Part shown: piece by piece, positions 14,906 through 24,957 of the stretch
How the letters are laid out: every line of letters begins with the position of its first letter
Position numbering within the stretch: the stretch's first letter is position 1
Source of the DNA: Marinilabiliaceae bacterium
GTDB lineage: Bacteria > Bacteroidota > Bacteroidia > Bacteroidales > Marinilabiliaceae
DNA: 57,749 nucleotides
Direction of reading: 5' to 3'
Assembly: GCA_021443545.1 (NCBI GenBank)
Contig: JABUTU010000042.1
Location: 1-57,749, forward strand
Notes under the pieces: generated by a model
Seen by the model: only the letters and a program-made list of their open reading frames with translations
Told to the model about the DNA's origin: nothing
Databases searched by the model: none
Translations under genes and position numbers: made by a program

Positions 14906-17152
14906 TTACTTACGGTCTGATGGATGAGAGTGCTCGCGACGGTCACCGCCATTATGCCGGTGGTCATTACCTCTACGATCACCACCATTCTCACGTGGCT
15001 GACGCGCTGGTCGCTCTACATATCCCTCTGGCTTAGGAAGAAGATCTCTGCGGCTTAGACGAAGTTTGCCTGTCTTCTCATCTATCTCCTTCAATAAAAC
15101 ATCAATCTCATCACCCTCTTTCAGGACATCCGTTACGTTCTCTACTCTTGACCAATCTATCTCACTGACATGAAGCAGGCCATCCTTTCCTGGGAGAATC
15201 TCAACGAACGCACCAAATTGGACGATAGACTTAACCTTACCATGATATACCTCACCGACCTCAGGCACCGCAACTATTTGACGGATGCGTGCGAGTGCAG
15301 CATCAATACTCTGCTTATCCGCAGAGGCGATGTTAACAATACCCTTATCTCCATCCTCTTCGATGTTGATTGTTGTACCTGTTGTAGCCTGAATATCTTG
15401 AATTATCTTACCACCAGGGCCAATCACAGCTCCAATCATATCCTTTGGTATTATAATCTCGACGATTCTTGGTGCATGTGGCTTATAATCAGCACGTGGC
15501 TCTGGAATTGTCTCCTCTATCAGGTCAAGGATATGCATACGACCACGCTTAGCTTGTTCAAGTGCCTTTGCAACTACCTCGTAAGAGAGACCATCAATCT
15601 TGATATCCATCTGTGTTGCAGTGATACCATCGCGAGTTCCAGTAACCTTAAAGTCCATATCTCCGAGATGATCCTCATCGCCAAGAATGTCGGACAATAC
15701 ACAGTACTTATCGGACTTATCGTCGGAAATCAAACCCATTGCAATACCTGCTACAGGCTTCTTTATCTTGACACCTGCATCCATGAGAGCAAGTGTTCCA
15801 GCGCACACTGTTGCCATTGATGATGAACCATTTGATTCGAGAATATCACTTACCACACGCACTGTGTATGGAAGATCTTCAGGGATCATATTCTTCAAGG
15901 CGCGGAGCGCAAGGTTACCATGTCCTATTTCACGACGTCCCACTCCCTTAGGCGCTTTAGGGTCGTTAGTTGAGAATGGTGGGAAGTTATAGTGGAGAAG
16001 GAACTTCTCAGTTGCACGTACTGTTGCTTCATCCACAAGTTTCTCATCAAGTTTTGTACCAAGAGTTACAGTTGACAAGCTCTGAGTTTCACCACGGGTA
16101 AAGATTGCAGATCCATGAGGTCCTGGCAGGTAATCGACTTCGCACCAGATAGGACGTATCTCATCCATGGCACGGCCGTCAAGACGCTTATTATCGTCCA
16201 ACATGGCTCTGCGCACTGCATCTCTCTCGACGTCGTGATAGTAACGTTTGATAAGAGCTTCTGGAACCTCCCCCTCATAATCTTCAGGATAGTTCTCTGC
16301 TATAAAGTTCTCGCATATCTCATCGAAACGACGTCCGCGCTCTGCCTTGTTAGCGATTGAAGAACATGCCACTTCATAGGCCTTAGGATAACACATCTCA
16401 CGCACCTTAGTGCGGAGCTCTTCATCGTTCTCCTCATGGCAATATGTTCTCTTTGTCTTACCAACTGCTGCTGCGAGTTCTTCCTGAACCTTGCAGTGTT
16501 TCTTTATCTCTTCATGGGCGAACTTAAGAGCCTCGAGCATAACATCCTCTGAGACCTCTTTCATCTCACCCTCGACCATATTTATATCCTTCTCAGATGC
16601 TGCAACCATCAATTCAAGGTCTGCTCTCTCCAGTTCAGCTGGAGTAGGATTGATTTTGAATTTACCATCCACGCGTACAACCTTAACCTCTGATATTGGG
16701 CCATGGAATGGAATATCTGAAACTGCAATAGCTGCTGAAGCTGCAAGACCTGCCAAACAATCGGGCATTACCTCTGGATCTGCTGAAAACAATGTGATTG
16801 TCACAAATGTATCAGCGTGATAATCTTCAGGGAAAAGAGGACGCAATGCTCGGTCGACAAGACGAGCAATCAATATCTCATAGTCGCTGGCTCTACCCTC
16901 TCTTTTGGTAAAGCCACCTGGAAAACGACCTGCAGATGCAAATTTCTCTTTATATTCTACAGTCAATGGCATAAAGTCAGTATCTGGCTTTGCCTCAGTG
17001 GCACTTGTCACAGCAGCCAACAAATAGGTCCCTCCACACTTTACCATTACAGAACCATCAGCTTGCTTAGCCAACTTGCCTGTCTCAATGGTAATCTGGC
17101 GACCATCACCTAAATCAATAACCTTCTCTATAGGTTGCGGTTTAATCATCAT
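14906..17152 (-). CDS. pnp: Polyribonucleotide nucleotidyltransferase (PNPase)
   Basis: 748 residues, a 3'-to-5' phosphorolytic exoribonuclease that trims and degrades RNA as a trimer. Order: first RNase PH domain, helical linker, second RNase PH domain (FTRGETQSL near 350, [13 protein letters not shown] near 450), KH domain ([10 protein letters not shown] near 575) and S1 domain ([20 protein letters not shown] near 645-665). A low-complexity basic tail rich in Arg, Asn, Gly and His (about 710-748) follows, common in Bacteroidota PNPases and possibly RNA-binding. Start ATG at 17152 (a second Met follows immediately). A -7 element lies 40 bases upstream and a terminator just downstream, so it can be monocistronic. 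Confidence 0.98.
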   Translation of the reverse strand: MMIKPQPIEKVIDLGDGRQITIETGKLAKQADGSVMVKCGGTYLLAAVTSATEAKPDTDFMPLTVEYKEKFASAGRFPGGFTKREGRASDYEILIARLVDRALRPLFPEDYHADTFVTITLFSADPEVMPDCLAGLAASAAIAVSDIPFHGPISEVKVVRVDGKFKINPTPAELERADLELMVAASEKDINMVEGEMKEVSEDVMLEALKFAHEEIKKHCKVQEELAAAVGKTKRTYCHEENDEELRTKVREMCYPKAYEVACSSIANKAERGRRFDEICENFIAENYPEDYEGEVPEALIKRYYHDVERDAVRRAMLDDNKRLDGRAMDEIRPIWCEVDYLPGPHGSAIFTRGETQSLSTVTLGTKLDEKLVDEATVRATEKFLLHYNFPPFSTNDPKAPKGVGRREIGHGNLALRALKNMIPEDLPYTVRVVSDILESNGSSSMATVCAGTLALMDAGVKIKKPVAGIAMGLISDDKSDKYCVLSDILGDEDHLGDMDFKVTGTRDGITATQMDIKIDGLSYEVVAKALEQAKRGRMHILDLIEETIPEPRADYKPHAPRIVEIIIPKDMIGAVIGPGGKIIQDIQATTGTTINIEEDGDKGIVNIASADKQSIDAALARIRQIVAVPEVGEVYHGKVKSIVQFGAFVEILPGKDGLLHVSEIDWSRVENVTDVLKEGDEIDVLLKEIDEKTGKLRLSRRDLLPKPEGYVERPARQPRENGGDRRGNDHRHNGGDRREHSHPSDRK

Positions 17153-17192
17153 GATTTCCTTACTTTTTTCTTAAACTACTTTTTATCGGGCA

Positions 17193-17200
17193 CAAATTTA
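17193..17200 (-). promoter_or_regulatory. Candidate -7 promoter element of pnp
   Basis: TAAATTTG on the minus strand is a perfect TAnnTTTG. It lies between the stop of the START-like gene (17215) and pnp, giving a leader of about 35 bases. No TTG at the -33 position. Confidence 0.5.
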
Positions 17201-17214
17201 AGAAATTATTATGA

Positions 17215-17607
17215 CTACTCGTCACCCTCTTCTAAGAAAAGTTTTAATGAAGACAAATACGGGTCATTCCATCCCTCCACAATATCCTGATAGGCATCGT
17301 CAGGGATATTTATATGCTCGATAGCTATCTGACTCTTCTTTGCACCTCGCGGATAGATTCGGATTGTCACAATAGACTCGAGCTCTTGCTCTCCGAAATA
17401 CCACTCCTGCTCTATTAGTCTGTCTTGCTCAAAACGGATATTTCTCCCACAAATATCACCTTCCCACAATTCAAATTCACTCCCTGGTTCGGTACACATA
17501 ATAGCCTTGTAACCTGTCCACAACTCAATTGCAAAGGGATTGGTTAATGCAGCGTAGACATCTTCAGGTAATGCATCTACTACCAGTCTGGTGCTAAAAT
17601 TTTTCAT
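17215..17607 (-). CDS. START-like (SRPBCC/AHSA1-type) domain protein
   Basis: 130 residues resembling the Aha1/START-like proteins common in Bacteroidota: N-terminal strand STRLVVDALPEDVYAALTNPFAIELWTG, central WEGDICGRN and LIEQEWYFGEQE, and a C-terminal helix (YQDIVEGWNDPYLSSLKLFLEEG). The fold binds hydrophobic ligands or protein partners; no specific ligand can be named. Cytoplasmic, no signal peptide. It follows the DUF3078 gene by 39 bases and precedes pnp. Confidence 0.75.
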   Translation of the reverse strand: MKNFSTRLVVDALPEDVYAALTNPFAIELWTGYKAIMCTEPGSEFELWEGDICGRNIRFEQDRLIEQEWYFGEQELESIVTIRIYPRGAKKSQIAIEHINIPDDAYQDIVEGWNDPYLSSLKLFLEEGDE

Positions 17608-17646
17608 ATTAATGCTGAGATAGTTTCTAATATATATCTCACTAAA

Positions 17647-18615
17647 TTATTTACCCCACTTGAACTGAAGGCCGAAACCAAACAATTCTTTGCACTGCAC
17701 TCGCGCACCTCTTTTACGAGACTGCACATCGCCATTCTCATCAGTATATGACTCAACATACTTGATATCATCATCAAAGAGCAGATTGACTTTAACAACG
17801 GCTGTAAGCCAATCGTTGACATTTAAGTTCAGGCCTGTCTCTGCGTCCACATCAATATGTTCGGGATGATCAGTGAGATTTGAAAATAAATCAGCTCGCA
17901 AATAAAAATCGACATTTTTTACGATTCCCTTTTTATCGATCTTCAGTTTCGCACTTGCACCATATTCAGAACGAACGTTATCGCCTCGATCCAAACCATA
18001 ATATGTTCCAAGCGTAGTATTTGACTCGGGGGCATTAGGGTCTCCCATAATAACTCTATCGCAATCCGATACAATTGTGAATCGTGCTGTCAATGGTGAG
18101 AGATAGAATGAGAACCAATCAGCAGGTTTGTATAGCATACCAAGAGAGAGATTCAGATAGGCAGGTGCAAAACCTTTAGAGACGAGCACCGTGTCAGCCC
18201 CATACTTATAACCTTTTGCGAATTGAGTCTTAAAGTCGAACGAAGCCGAGTAGAATAGCTTTTGCTTTGCTGCATCGTATCCATATATAGACTGGAGGAA
18301 TATCTTATCTTCTGACTTCTGATAATCTTCACTTGAATACTTCATTAGTCCATATCCGAGATCCAAAGTGTTGTCCCACGTAGCAGACTCACTCTTGTAG
18401 TTGGCTGTAATCTTATTTAGGAATGTTCCTGATACCGAATTCTTACCTCCCGCTGCCCAGTTTTTGAAAGAGATCTGATTGAAAGTGAATGATGCGTTAC
18501 CTCCCACCTTCCATGGACCCGATGGCTCTTCTTGCACTGCTGTCTCTTGTGCCAACACAAAAGGACAAAAGATACCAATAATACACACAGTCCAAATTGT
18601 CTTACTTATATTCAT
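17647..18615 (-). CDS. DUF3078 outer-membrane protein
   Basis: 322 residues with a signal peptide (MNISKTIWTVCIIGIFCPFVLAQ) and a beta-rich body. The family marks are FTFNQISFKNWAAGGKNS near 45-60 and the C-terminal LFGFGLQFKWGK ending with an aromatic strand, as in outer-membrane barrels. Function unknown for the family. The open frame continues upstream through the tRNA-Leu gene to 18846; that extension is the translated tRNA and terminator, so the ATG at 18615 is chosen. It is separated from the tRNA by a terminator. Confidence 0.85.
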   Translation of the reverse strand: MNISKTIWTVCIIGIFCPFVLAQETAVQEEPSGPWKVGGNASFTFNQISFKNWAAGGKNSVSGTFLNKITANYKSESATWDNTLDLGYGLMKYSSEDYQKSEDKIFLQSIYGYDAAKQKLFYSASFDFKTQFAKGYKYGADTVLVSKGFAPAYLNLSLGMLYKPADWFSFYLSPLTARFTIVSDCDRVIMGDPNAPESNTTLGTYYGLDRGDNVRSEYGASAKLKIDKKGIVKNVDFYLRADLFSNLTDHPEHIDVDAETGLNLNVNDWLTAVVKVNLLFDDDIKYVESYTDENGDVQSRKRGARVQCKELFGFGLQFKWGK

Positions 18616-18696
18616 AAAAAATACTCTGTTATTGTTTTTCTTTAATATGTTGCGTGATACGCATCTCAAACAATTATGTTTCGTCTCAACAAAGGC

Positions 18697-18732
18697 AAAA
18701 AAATAAGGATGTGCTTCTACCAACACATCCTT
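18697..18732 (-). terminator. Intrinsic terminator of tRNA-Leu
   Basis: Minus strand: AAGGATGTG (18724-18732), loop, CACATCCTT (18705-18713), then ATTTTTTT. It sits 12 bases beyond the tRNA 3' end and isolates the tRNA from the DUF3078 gene. Confidence 0.8.
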
Positions 18733-18743
18733 ACATCCTTTAG

Positions 18744-18827
18744 TGCCCGAAGCGGGACTTGAACCCGCACGGCCGCAATGGCCAAGGGATTTTAAGTCCC
18801 TCGTGTCTACCATTCCACCATCCGGGC
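18744..18827 (-). tRNA. tRNA-Leu (anticodon UAA)
   Basis: 84 bases, minus strand. Acceptor GCCCGGA pairs with TTCGGGC, discriminator A, long variable arm as expected for class II Leu tRNA, anticodon loop CTTAAAA giving UAA, T-loop GGTTCAAGTCC. CCA is not encoded. It has its own promoter and terminator. Confidence 0.95.
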
Positions 18828-18843
18828 GGACCATAAAGCGACA

Positions 18844-18851
18844 CAAAGATA
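18844..18851 (-). promoter_or_regulatory. -7 promoter element of tRNA-Leu
   Basis: TATCTTTG on the minus strand, perfect TAnnTTTG, ending 17 bases before the tRNA 5' end, which is the right distance for a start site just upstream of the tRNA. No clear -33 element. Confidence 0.6.
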
Positions 18852-18912
18852 GATATTTTTTTATTTGTGTAATCTACTCTTGCAATTAATTTATCAATAA
18901 AAGTCTCTTCAA

Positions 18913-20937
18913 TCATTTTAAAGGAAACCGCCACATCTCAACAGTACTTGCTGGGACAGTCGTTTTTATTGACTTTGAATTGGGTTTCACCTTTATACTC
19001 TTCTCAATCGGCACAATTCGGTTTGGCTCGTCAAGTGTATTGTCGACATCTGGCTCTTCGCTATTCAAGCGTGTTCGTACAGCCTCAACAACTCCTTGCT
19101 CCTCAGACAAGCCGACGAGCTGAATATGGACATTATGAGACAGAGAGTCTGTATTGACAATCTTCACCACATAGTTAGCTTCGTCAGTAGCGTCATATAC
19201 GGCGCTTGCAAATAACCCATTCTGCCCCTCATTGCCAGCAACAGGTTTACCATCCATAAGAAGTGTGAGTGCATTTGTTCCCTTATTCGTAGCAAATAGC
19301 TGTTGCACATAATAGCTGGCACTTCTCACGCTCCTACTATTATCATACCATATCAGATCGGGACGCCACTGCCAGCCCTCGATATGTGCAAAAAGAGGAG
19401 CGTAGGTAGCCATATGAACAACATCGACATTACGTTCCAGTCCTGTCATAAAAGCTGCCTCAAGGAGCGATGCGTGAAAGTGGTTCCACTTCTTACCTTT
19501 ACCATGACAAGCATACTCACCAGCAAATACCTTAGGACCCTGTCTGTCGTATTTATCATACCTATTGCCCTGCGATAGAAACCAAGATTCAGGTCTATAA
19601 AAATGCTCATCAACTAAGTCTACCCCTAACTTTGTCATTTCAGGCCAAAGATAATCGAATTGGGCTCCTTCTGAATTAGGGCCAGACGAACCTACAATCT
19701 TAACATCAGGATACTTAGCTCGCAGAGCATCGACAAAGGGCTTCAGTCGTTCAGGATACTCCTCGCCCCACTGCTCATTTCCTATTCCGATATACTTCAG
19801 ATTGAAGGGCGCTTCGTGACCCATATCAGCCCTAACTTTTCCCCATTTACTATCTATTGGTCCATTTGCAAACTCCAACAAGTCGAGCGCATCCTGAATA
19901 TATGGTTTCAACTCATTAACTGGCACGTGAGCATCCTGACTATCATTCTGAAACTGGCATGCCAATCCTACGCTGATTACGGGAAGTGGTTCTGCGCCAA
20001 TATCCTCTGAGAGCTGAAAGAACTCGAAGAAACCTAATCCATACGATTGGTAGTAGTCAGGATAGAAACGATGAGTAAACGTATAATGCCATCGATTTTC
20101 ATTCAATGGTCTGTTTTCAACTGGCCCGACAGAATTCTTCCATTGGTAACGACTTTCGAGGTCTGTTCCCTCCACTATACATCCTCCAGGGAAGCGGAAA
20201 ACTCCAGGCCGCAGATCAGCCAGTGCCTGAACCAAATCGGTTCGCAGACCATTCTCGCGTCCCTTCCACGTATCTACAGGAAAGAGTGACACATGTTCGA
20301 GGTCCACTCCCGCAGTTGATTTCAGAAAGATTCGCAATACTCCTTTACCCACACTCTCAGATGCTTTTAACACCACACAATACTTCTTCCACTCGCGCGA
20401 CACGATATCCAACTCGGCCTTAGCCACTACCTGCGACTCTTCCATCGAAACTATATTATCCAACTCCACCTGGATTCTCGACCCTTCTGTTCCTGATTGG
20501 CGTGCCCACACGGAGAAACGATACTCAGCATCTTTTATGGCAGTCACGCCAAAGAACCCCTCGTTCTCAATTCCAGTGTGTTTCTGAGAATGGTCGGGAG
20601 CTGACAAGCGAACATAATGAGGATTTCGAGCGAAAGGCGCACCTTCTGTGCGGACCTCCACCTTGCCATAACTCTTCCAGCCCATAAGAGCCTGTGGAAA
20701 CTCGAAAGAACGATTCTTTATCTTCTCGGCATACAGGCCTCCATCTGCTGCATAATTTATATCTTCAAAAAAAAGACCATACATGGTACCCTGAACCTCT
20801 GCTCCTATATTCTGAACATCCAGGAGCATAATATTCTCATCCGATGCTGAATAATCTTCATCGCTCACAGTGCAATTTGTCAAAAGAAACAACGTCACTA
20901 AAAGCATGAGGCACTTTACAAAAGTCATCTTACTCAT
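18913..20937 (-). CDS. GH51-type alpha-L-arabinofuranosidase, probable surface lipoprotein
   Basis: 674 residues. Removes terminal arabinofuranose from arabinoxylan or arabinan. The N-terminus ends in LLTNC (Cys22), a lipobox with an unusual Asn at -1, followed by SDED, resembling the acidic lipoprotein export signal that sends Bacteroidota lipoproteins to the cell surface. A CBM4/9-like beta domain (about 45-205) precedes the (beta/alpha)8 catalytic domain: FRFPGGCIVEG near 238, acid/base Glu in IGNEQW (about 388), nucleophile Glu in FAGEYACH (about 474). A C-terminal arabinofuranosidase beta domain ends the protein. ATG at 20937 is 7 bases after the stop of the other GH51 gene, so the two form an operon, this one second. 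The earlier TTG at 20958 would overlap that stop and add no sensible residues. Confidence 0.88.
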   Translation of the reverse strand: MSKMTFVKCLMLLVTLFLLTNCTVSDEDYSASDENIMLLDVQNIGAEVQGTMYGLFFEDINYAADGGLYAEKIKNRSFEFPQALMGWKSYGKVEVRTEGAPFARNPHYVRLSAPDHSQKHTGIENEGFFGVTAIKDAEYRFSVWARQSGTEGSRIQVELDNIVSMEESQVVAKAELDIVSREWKKYCVVLKASESVGKGVLRIFLKSTAGVDLEHVSLFPVDTWKGRENGLRTDLVQALADLRPGVFRFPGGCIVEGTDLESRYQWKNSVGPVENRPLNENRWHYTFTHRFYPDYYQSYGLGFFEFFQLSEDIGAEPLPVISVGLACQFQNDSQDAHVPVNELKPYIQDALDLLEFANGPIDSKWGKVRADMGHEAPFNLKYIGIGNEQWGEEYPERLKPFVDALRAKYPDVKIVGSSGPNSEGAQFDYLWPEMTKLGVDLVDEHFYRPESWFLSQGNRYDKYDRQGPKVFAGEYACHGKGKKWNHFHASLLEAAFMTGLERNVDVVHMATYAPLFAHIEGWQWRPDLIWYDNSRSVRSASYYVQQLFATNKGTNALTLLMDGKPVAGNEGQNGLFASAVYDATDEANYVVKIVNTDSLSHNVHIQLVGLSEEQGVVEAVRTRLNSEEPDVDNTLDEPNRIVPIEKSIKVKPNSKSIKTTVPASTVEMWRFPLK

Positions 20938-20944
20938 ATCATTA

Positions 20945-22504
20945 TTATTTAATTGCAATTGTCACGACCGACTTAGAAGGTATTGTGAATGTCAAGAGAT
21001 CATTTTTCAAAGTACACTTCTTTGTATAGTCCGACAACTCAATCTTATTTGGTTCTTCAAAAGAGTTGTAGTCGCCTATTGCCTGAGATGTTAGAATCTG
21101 TGCGTATTGAAGAGCATTAAGTTTTTTCCCTCTGACATCCACTTTCACCTGAACGCTCTTCTCATGGTCAAGATTGGCAACTGAAATGTGAATCACTCCT
21201 TCCTTATCGACAGAAGCCGAAGCATTTACCTGTTCCATCTCATACTCATCGACCTTATACATATCAGAGTGAACAGTTGATGGCAAGAGTGTTGCATCCT
21301 GATGAACCTTATACATATCAAAAATATGATATGTTGGTGTCAGGAGCATCTTATCTCCATCCGTAAAAATCACCGCTTGCAACACATTTACAATCTGTGC
21401 AAGATTAGCCATTCGTACTCGATCAGCATGCTTATGGAAGATATTAAGTGTCGTTGCAGCAATCAGCGCATCACGCATTGTATTCTGCTGGAAGAGAAAA
21501 CCTGGATTTGTTCCTGGTTCTACATTGTACCATGAGCCCCACTCATCGACTACCAATGCCACCTGCTTCTGTGGGTCATACTTTGTCATTATAGCGTCAT
21601 GTCGAGTCACCAATTCATCCATATAGAGAGCCTTCTTCATTGTCTCAGCATATTGACGTATGGTGAACTGCGTTGCAGACCCCTTATTGTCCCAACCTCC
21701 TGGATGTGTGTAGTAGTGAAGCGAGAGTCCCCACATCATGTGCGCTGGAACTCTTTGCATCAGTACTTCAGTCCAATTATAATCATCGACATTCGCACCT
21801 CCAGCAACCTTCATCAGATGATTACTACCGTAATTACGGCAAAAAGTCTGATAACGGCGGTAATTGTCGGCATATGCTTCTGGTGTCATGTTGCCACCAC
21901 AACCCCAGCTCTCATTGCCTACAGCGAGGAAATTTACTTTCCATGGCTTCTCACGACCATTCTCGGTACGCAATTTTGACATTGGACTCTCTCCATCGAA
22001 TGTCATATATTCAACCCATTTCGACATCTCTTCGACCGTTCCTGAGCCCACATTACCACATATATATGGTTCAGTTCCAAGCAACTCACACATATCAAGG
22101 AAATCGTGAGTACCAAACGAGTTATCTTCCGTAATACCTCCCCAATGGGTGTTAATCATCTTAGGACGTTCACTTTTTGGACCTATTCCATCTCTCCAGT
22201 GATACTCATCGGCAAAACACCCACCAGGCCAACGAAGATTCGGAATCTTTATATTCTTCAAAGCCTCTATAACATCGTTACGAACGCCTTTTGTATTAGG
22301 TATAGGAGAGTCCTCCCCGACGTACAAACCTCCATAAATGCAATGGCCAAGATGTTCTGAAAAATGGCCATAGATATGTCGCGATATCTGAGTCGTTCCT
22401 CGATCTGCATCCACCACTATCGTTGCCTGACTCTGGGCTTGAAGCGACGCATGGGTACCAAGGACCAACGCCACTACTGAGATTTTCTTTAATAACTCTT
22501 TCAT
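20945..22504 (-). CDS. GH51 alpha-L-arabinofuranosidase, secreted
   Basis: 519 residues; hydrolyses alpha-L-arabinofuranosyl side chains. A signal peptide ([24 protein letters not shown]) directs it to the periplasm. GH51 blocks: [21 protein letters not shown] near 45, [20 protein letters not shown] near 90-110, acid/base Glu in GNESWG (about 198), nucleophile Glu in VDEWGSW (about 321), and a C-terminal beta domain. Short form without a carbohydrate-binding module, unlike its operon partner. The open frame extends to 22597 but a promoter element at 22553-22560 lies within that extension, so the ATG at 22504 is preferred. A periplasmic and a surface enzyme of the same activity suggest stepwise handling of arabinose-decorated oligosaccharides. 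Confidence 0.92.
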   Translation of the reverse strand: MKELLKKISVVALVLGTHASLQAQSQATIVVDADRGTTQISRHIYGHFSEHLGHCIYGGLYVGEDSPIPNTKGVRNDVIEALKNIKIPNLRWPGGCFADEYHWRDGIGPKSERPKMINTHWGGITEDNSFGTHDFLDMCELLGTEPYICGNVGSGTVEEMSKWVEYMTFDGESPMSKLRTENGREKPWKVNFLAVGNESWGCGGNMTPEAYADNYRRYQTFCRNYGSNHLMKVAGGANVDDYNWTEVLMQRVPAHMMWGLSLHYYTHPGGWDNKGSATQFTIRQYAETMKKALYMDELVTRHDAIMTKYDPQKQVALVVDEWGSWYNVEPGTNPGFLFQQNTMRDALIAATTLNIFHKHADRVRMANLAQIVNVLQAVIFTDGDKMLLTPTYHIFDMYKVHQDATLLPSTVHSDMYKVDEYEMEQVNASASVDKEGVIHISVANLDHEKSVQVKVDVRGKKLNALQYAQILTSQAIGDYNSFEEPNKIELSDYTKKCTLKNDLLTFTIPSKSVVTIAIK

Positions 22505-22552
22505 TCTCTCTTGTTTTATATTTTTACACGATTTCATAAAATGTTGATATCG

Positions 22553-22560
22553 CAAAGATA
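22553..22560 (-). promoter_or_regulatory. -7 promoter element of the GH51 operon
   Basis: TATCTTTG on the minus strand, perfect TAnnTTTG, giving a leader of about 40 bases before the ATG at 22504. The -33 position shows no TTG, which would fit a promoter needing an activator, though no regulator gene is near. Confidence 0.55.
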
Positions 22561-22720
22561 TTGTTTCTAAAAACAAATAAGGGAATAAAAGATTCATTTT
22601 AGGGAGTAAAAATGTATATAGGAGTATTTTTCTTTGGCCGCACCTGCATTCCAGTCAGCGAAAACGTCTTACATTATTTACATATTGTTTCATTGATATG
22701 TCTATATAATCAAAACAGAC

Positions 22721-22760
22721 AAAAAAAGAGGGTCGCCACTCTCAATCGGAGTAACGACCC
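22721..22760 (-). terminator. Intrinsic terminator of the plsC-glyA operon
   Basis: Minus strand: GGGTCGTTACTC pairs over 12 bp (two G-U) with GAGTGGCGACCC, 7-base loop, followed by TC and a run of seven T. It starts 38 bases after the glyA stop. Confidence 0.85.
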
Positions 22761-22797
22761 ATCTATAAAGATTATGATATGAAGTTACATGGCAACC

Positions 22798-24078
22798 TTA
22801 CCAGGCGAACATTGGCAGAGGCATCATCATAGCATTAACATCTGCTCTTACTTCTGCTATGACCTTTTCGTCCTCAGGAGCTGCAAGCACACGATCAATC
22901 ATGTCGACGATTGTTGCCATATCAGTCTCTTTAAGACCTCGTGTAGTAATAGCAGGTGTTCCTAAGCGGAGACCGCTTGTCTGCATTGCGCTACGAGTGT
23001 CAAACGGCACAAGGTTCATGTTTACTGTTATATCAGCAGCGACAAGGGCCTTTTCTGCTACTTTACCTGTCAATTCAGGATACTTAGGACGGAGGTCTAC
23101 AAGCATAGAGTGGTTATCAGTACCACCGCTTACGATGTAAAATCCCTTATCCATCATCCCCTTTGCCAGTGCAGCAGCATTCTTCTTAACCTGCTCTTGA
23201 TATGTCTTGAACTCTGGAGTCAGTGCCTCGCCGAATGCAACTGCCTTAGCGGCAATCACGTGCTCAAGAGGTCCACCCTGCTGACCTGGGAAAACAGCTG
23301 AGTTCAACAAGCTACCCATAGAACGAATCTCACCCTTCTTTGTTGTCTTTCCGAAAGGATTAGGGAAGTCGCGACCCATAAGAATCACGCCACCACGTGG
23401 GCCACGCAGGGTCTTATGCGTTGTAGATGTTACGATATCAGCATACTTAACAGGGTTATCGAGCAATCCAGCTGCAATCAGACCGGCGGGGTGTGCCATA
23501 TCCACCATAAGCATTGCTCCGCAAGCATCTGCTATCTTACGCATGCGTGCGTAGTCCCACTCACGACTGTAAGCTGAACCACCACCTATTATCAACTTCG
23601 GTTTCTCACGCATAGCAACCTCTTCCATCTCGTCGTAGTCAACACGACCTGTCTCTTTATTGAGGTGATATGCGCATGGTGTGTATATCATACCCGACGT
23701 ATTAACTGCCGAGCCATGTGAGAGGTGACCACCATGAGCAAGGTCAAGTCCCATAAACTTATCACCAGGCTTAAGAACAGCGAGGAGAACAGCAGCATTA
23801 GCCTGTGCTCCTGAATGTGGTTGCACATTAGCATACTCTGCACCATACAACTTCTTAAGACGTTCTATGGCAAGAGTTTCCACCTCATCAACCACTTCAC
23901 AACCTCCGTAGTGACGCTTGCCTGAGTAGCCCTCAGCATACTTATTTGTAAGACATGAGCCCATTGCCTCCATGACCTGATTGCTGACGAAGTTCTCCGA
24001 AGCAATCATCTCAATTCCGCGTTTCTGGCGGAAATGCTCTTTTTCGATAAGCTCGAAAATCGTATTATCCCTATTCAT
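22798..24078 (-). CDS. glyA: Serine hydroxymethyltransferase
   Basis: 426 residues, cytoplasmic PLP enzyme that converts serine and tetrahydrofolate to glycine and 5,10-methylene-THF, the main one-carbon entry. Substrate and PLP motifs: SENFVS near 25-30, [10 protein letters not shown] near 50, and the PLP lysine in [14 protein letters not shown] (about Lys222). Length is normal. It is the last gene of the operon, 35 bases after the FKBP lipoprotein gene, and is followed by a strong terminator. Supply of one-carbon units fits the purine gene purM in the same operon. Confidence 0.98.
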   Translation of the reverse strand: MNRDNTIFELIEKEHFRQKRGIEMIASENFVSNQVMEAMGSCLTNKYAEGYSGKRHYGGCEVVDEVETLAIERLKKLYGAEYANVQPHSGAQANAAVLLAVLKPGDKFMGLDLAHGGHLSHGSAVNTSGMIYTPCAYHLNKETGRVDYDEMEEVAMREKPKLIIGGGSAYSREWDYARMRKIADACGAMLMVDMAHPAGLIAAGLLDNPVKYADIVTSTTHKTLRGPRGGVILMGRDFPNPFGKTTKKGEIRSMGSLLNSAVFPGQQGGPLEHVIAAKAVAFGEALTPEFKTYQEQVKKNAAALAKGMMDKGFYIVSGGTDNHSMLVDLRPKYPELTGKVAEKALVAADITVNMNLVPFDTRSAMQTSGLRLGTPAITTRGLKETDMATIVDMIDRVLAAPEDEKVIAEVRADVNAMMMPLPMFAW

Positions 24079-24113
24079 CTTTCTATATATGGAATAATTA
24101 ATTATTTACTGTT

Positions 24114-24944
24114 TTACTTCTTGTCGTCCTTAATAACCTCTAAAAGCTCTACATCGAAGATTAATGTCTCGTTAGGACCAATCTTGTCGCCGCCACCACG
24201 TACGCCATAAGCCAAAGAATCTGGAATAACAACTTGCCACTTGTCGCCCTCGCACATCTCTTGAAGAATTAAGGTCCATCCTGGAATCACTTGCTTAACA
24301 CCGAATTCAGCTGGCTGATTGCGCTCATATGATGAGTCGAATACTGTTCCGTCGATAAGACGACCCTCGTAGTTAACCTTAACACGATCTGTCTCCTTTG
24401 GCTTAGCGCCATTACCTGTTGCGAGAACCTTATACTGTACACCACTTGGGTGAGCTATGACACCTTCATTATTCAGATTTGCTGCCATATACTCGGCACC
24501 CTTCTGTGCATTCTCAGTTGCTTTTGCTGCACGCTCGATATCCTTCTTTTTCTGAATCTGAGCAGCGCGTTTGTTACATATCAACTCTGCTACCTGAACC
24601 TCAATCTTGGTCTTACCCAAGATAAACTGATGTGCAAGACCATACTTAAATGCATCTGTATTAATCTCCTCATCACCAAACAACTGATCCTTAACAAGCT
24701 GCTCATAGTCACCGATAATCTTTGCATCAAGAAAAGCTTGAGCCAGCTTTATTGAGTCAACACCCTCAAATGGCATACGCTTCATCTGCTGAGTCAGAGT
24801 TGTACCAACAAATACTCCAAGTGAATAGCTGATACTATCGCTCTCATTGTTGAGAACTACGTCTCCACGATACGATTTCGTGCACGAAACGCTTAATAAT
24901 GCACAAACTGTAGCAAATGCCACAAATTTCATTAGTGATTTCAT
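24114..24944 (-). CDS. FKBP-type peptidyl-prolyl isomerase, lipoprotein
   Basis: 276 residues. The signal ends LLSVSC (Cys21), a good lipobox, so it is a periplasm-facing lipoprotein. An FkpA/Mip-like helical N-terminal dimerisation region (about 40-150) with a charged coiled stretch (QKKKDIERAAKATENAQK) precedes the FKBP domain: VKVNYEGRLIDGTVFDSSYERN near 185-205 and GWTLILQEMCEGDKWQVVIPDSLAYG near 220-245. It would isomerise proline bonds and chaperone exported proteins. It lies 13 bases after a second, unsignalled FKBP gene. Confidence 0.92.
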   Translation of the reverse strand: MKSLMKFVAFATVCALLSVSCTKSYRGDVVLNNESDSISYSLGVFVGTTLTQQMKRMPFEGVDSIKLAQAFLDAKIIGDYEQLVKDQLFGDEEINTDAFKYGLAHQFILGKTKIEVQVAELICNKRAAQIQKKKDIERAAKATENAQKGAEYMAANLNNEGVIAHPSGVQYKVLATGNGAKPKETDRVKVNYEGRLIDGTVFDSSYERNQPAEFGVKQVIPGWTLILQEMCEGDKWQVVIPDSLAYGVRGGGDKIGPNETLIFDVELLEVIKDDKK

Positions 24945-24957
24945 CTCTTTAAAAATA

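Noticed and set aside
18616..18846. N-terminal extension of the DUF3078 frame, giving a 399-residue protein
   Set aside because: The extra residues are the translated tRNA-Leu gene and its terminator (the familiar MVDTRDLKSLGHCGRAGSSPASG pattern). The ATG at 18615 opens a clean signal peptide.
18740..18934. 64-residue minus-strand ORF over the tRNA-Leu gene
   Set aside because: It is translated tRNA plus promoter sequence with no independent support.
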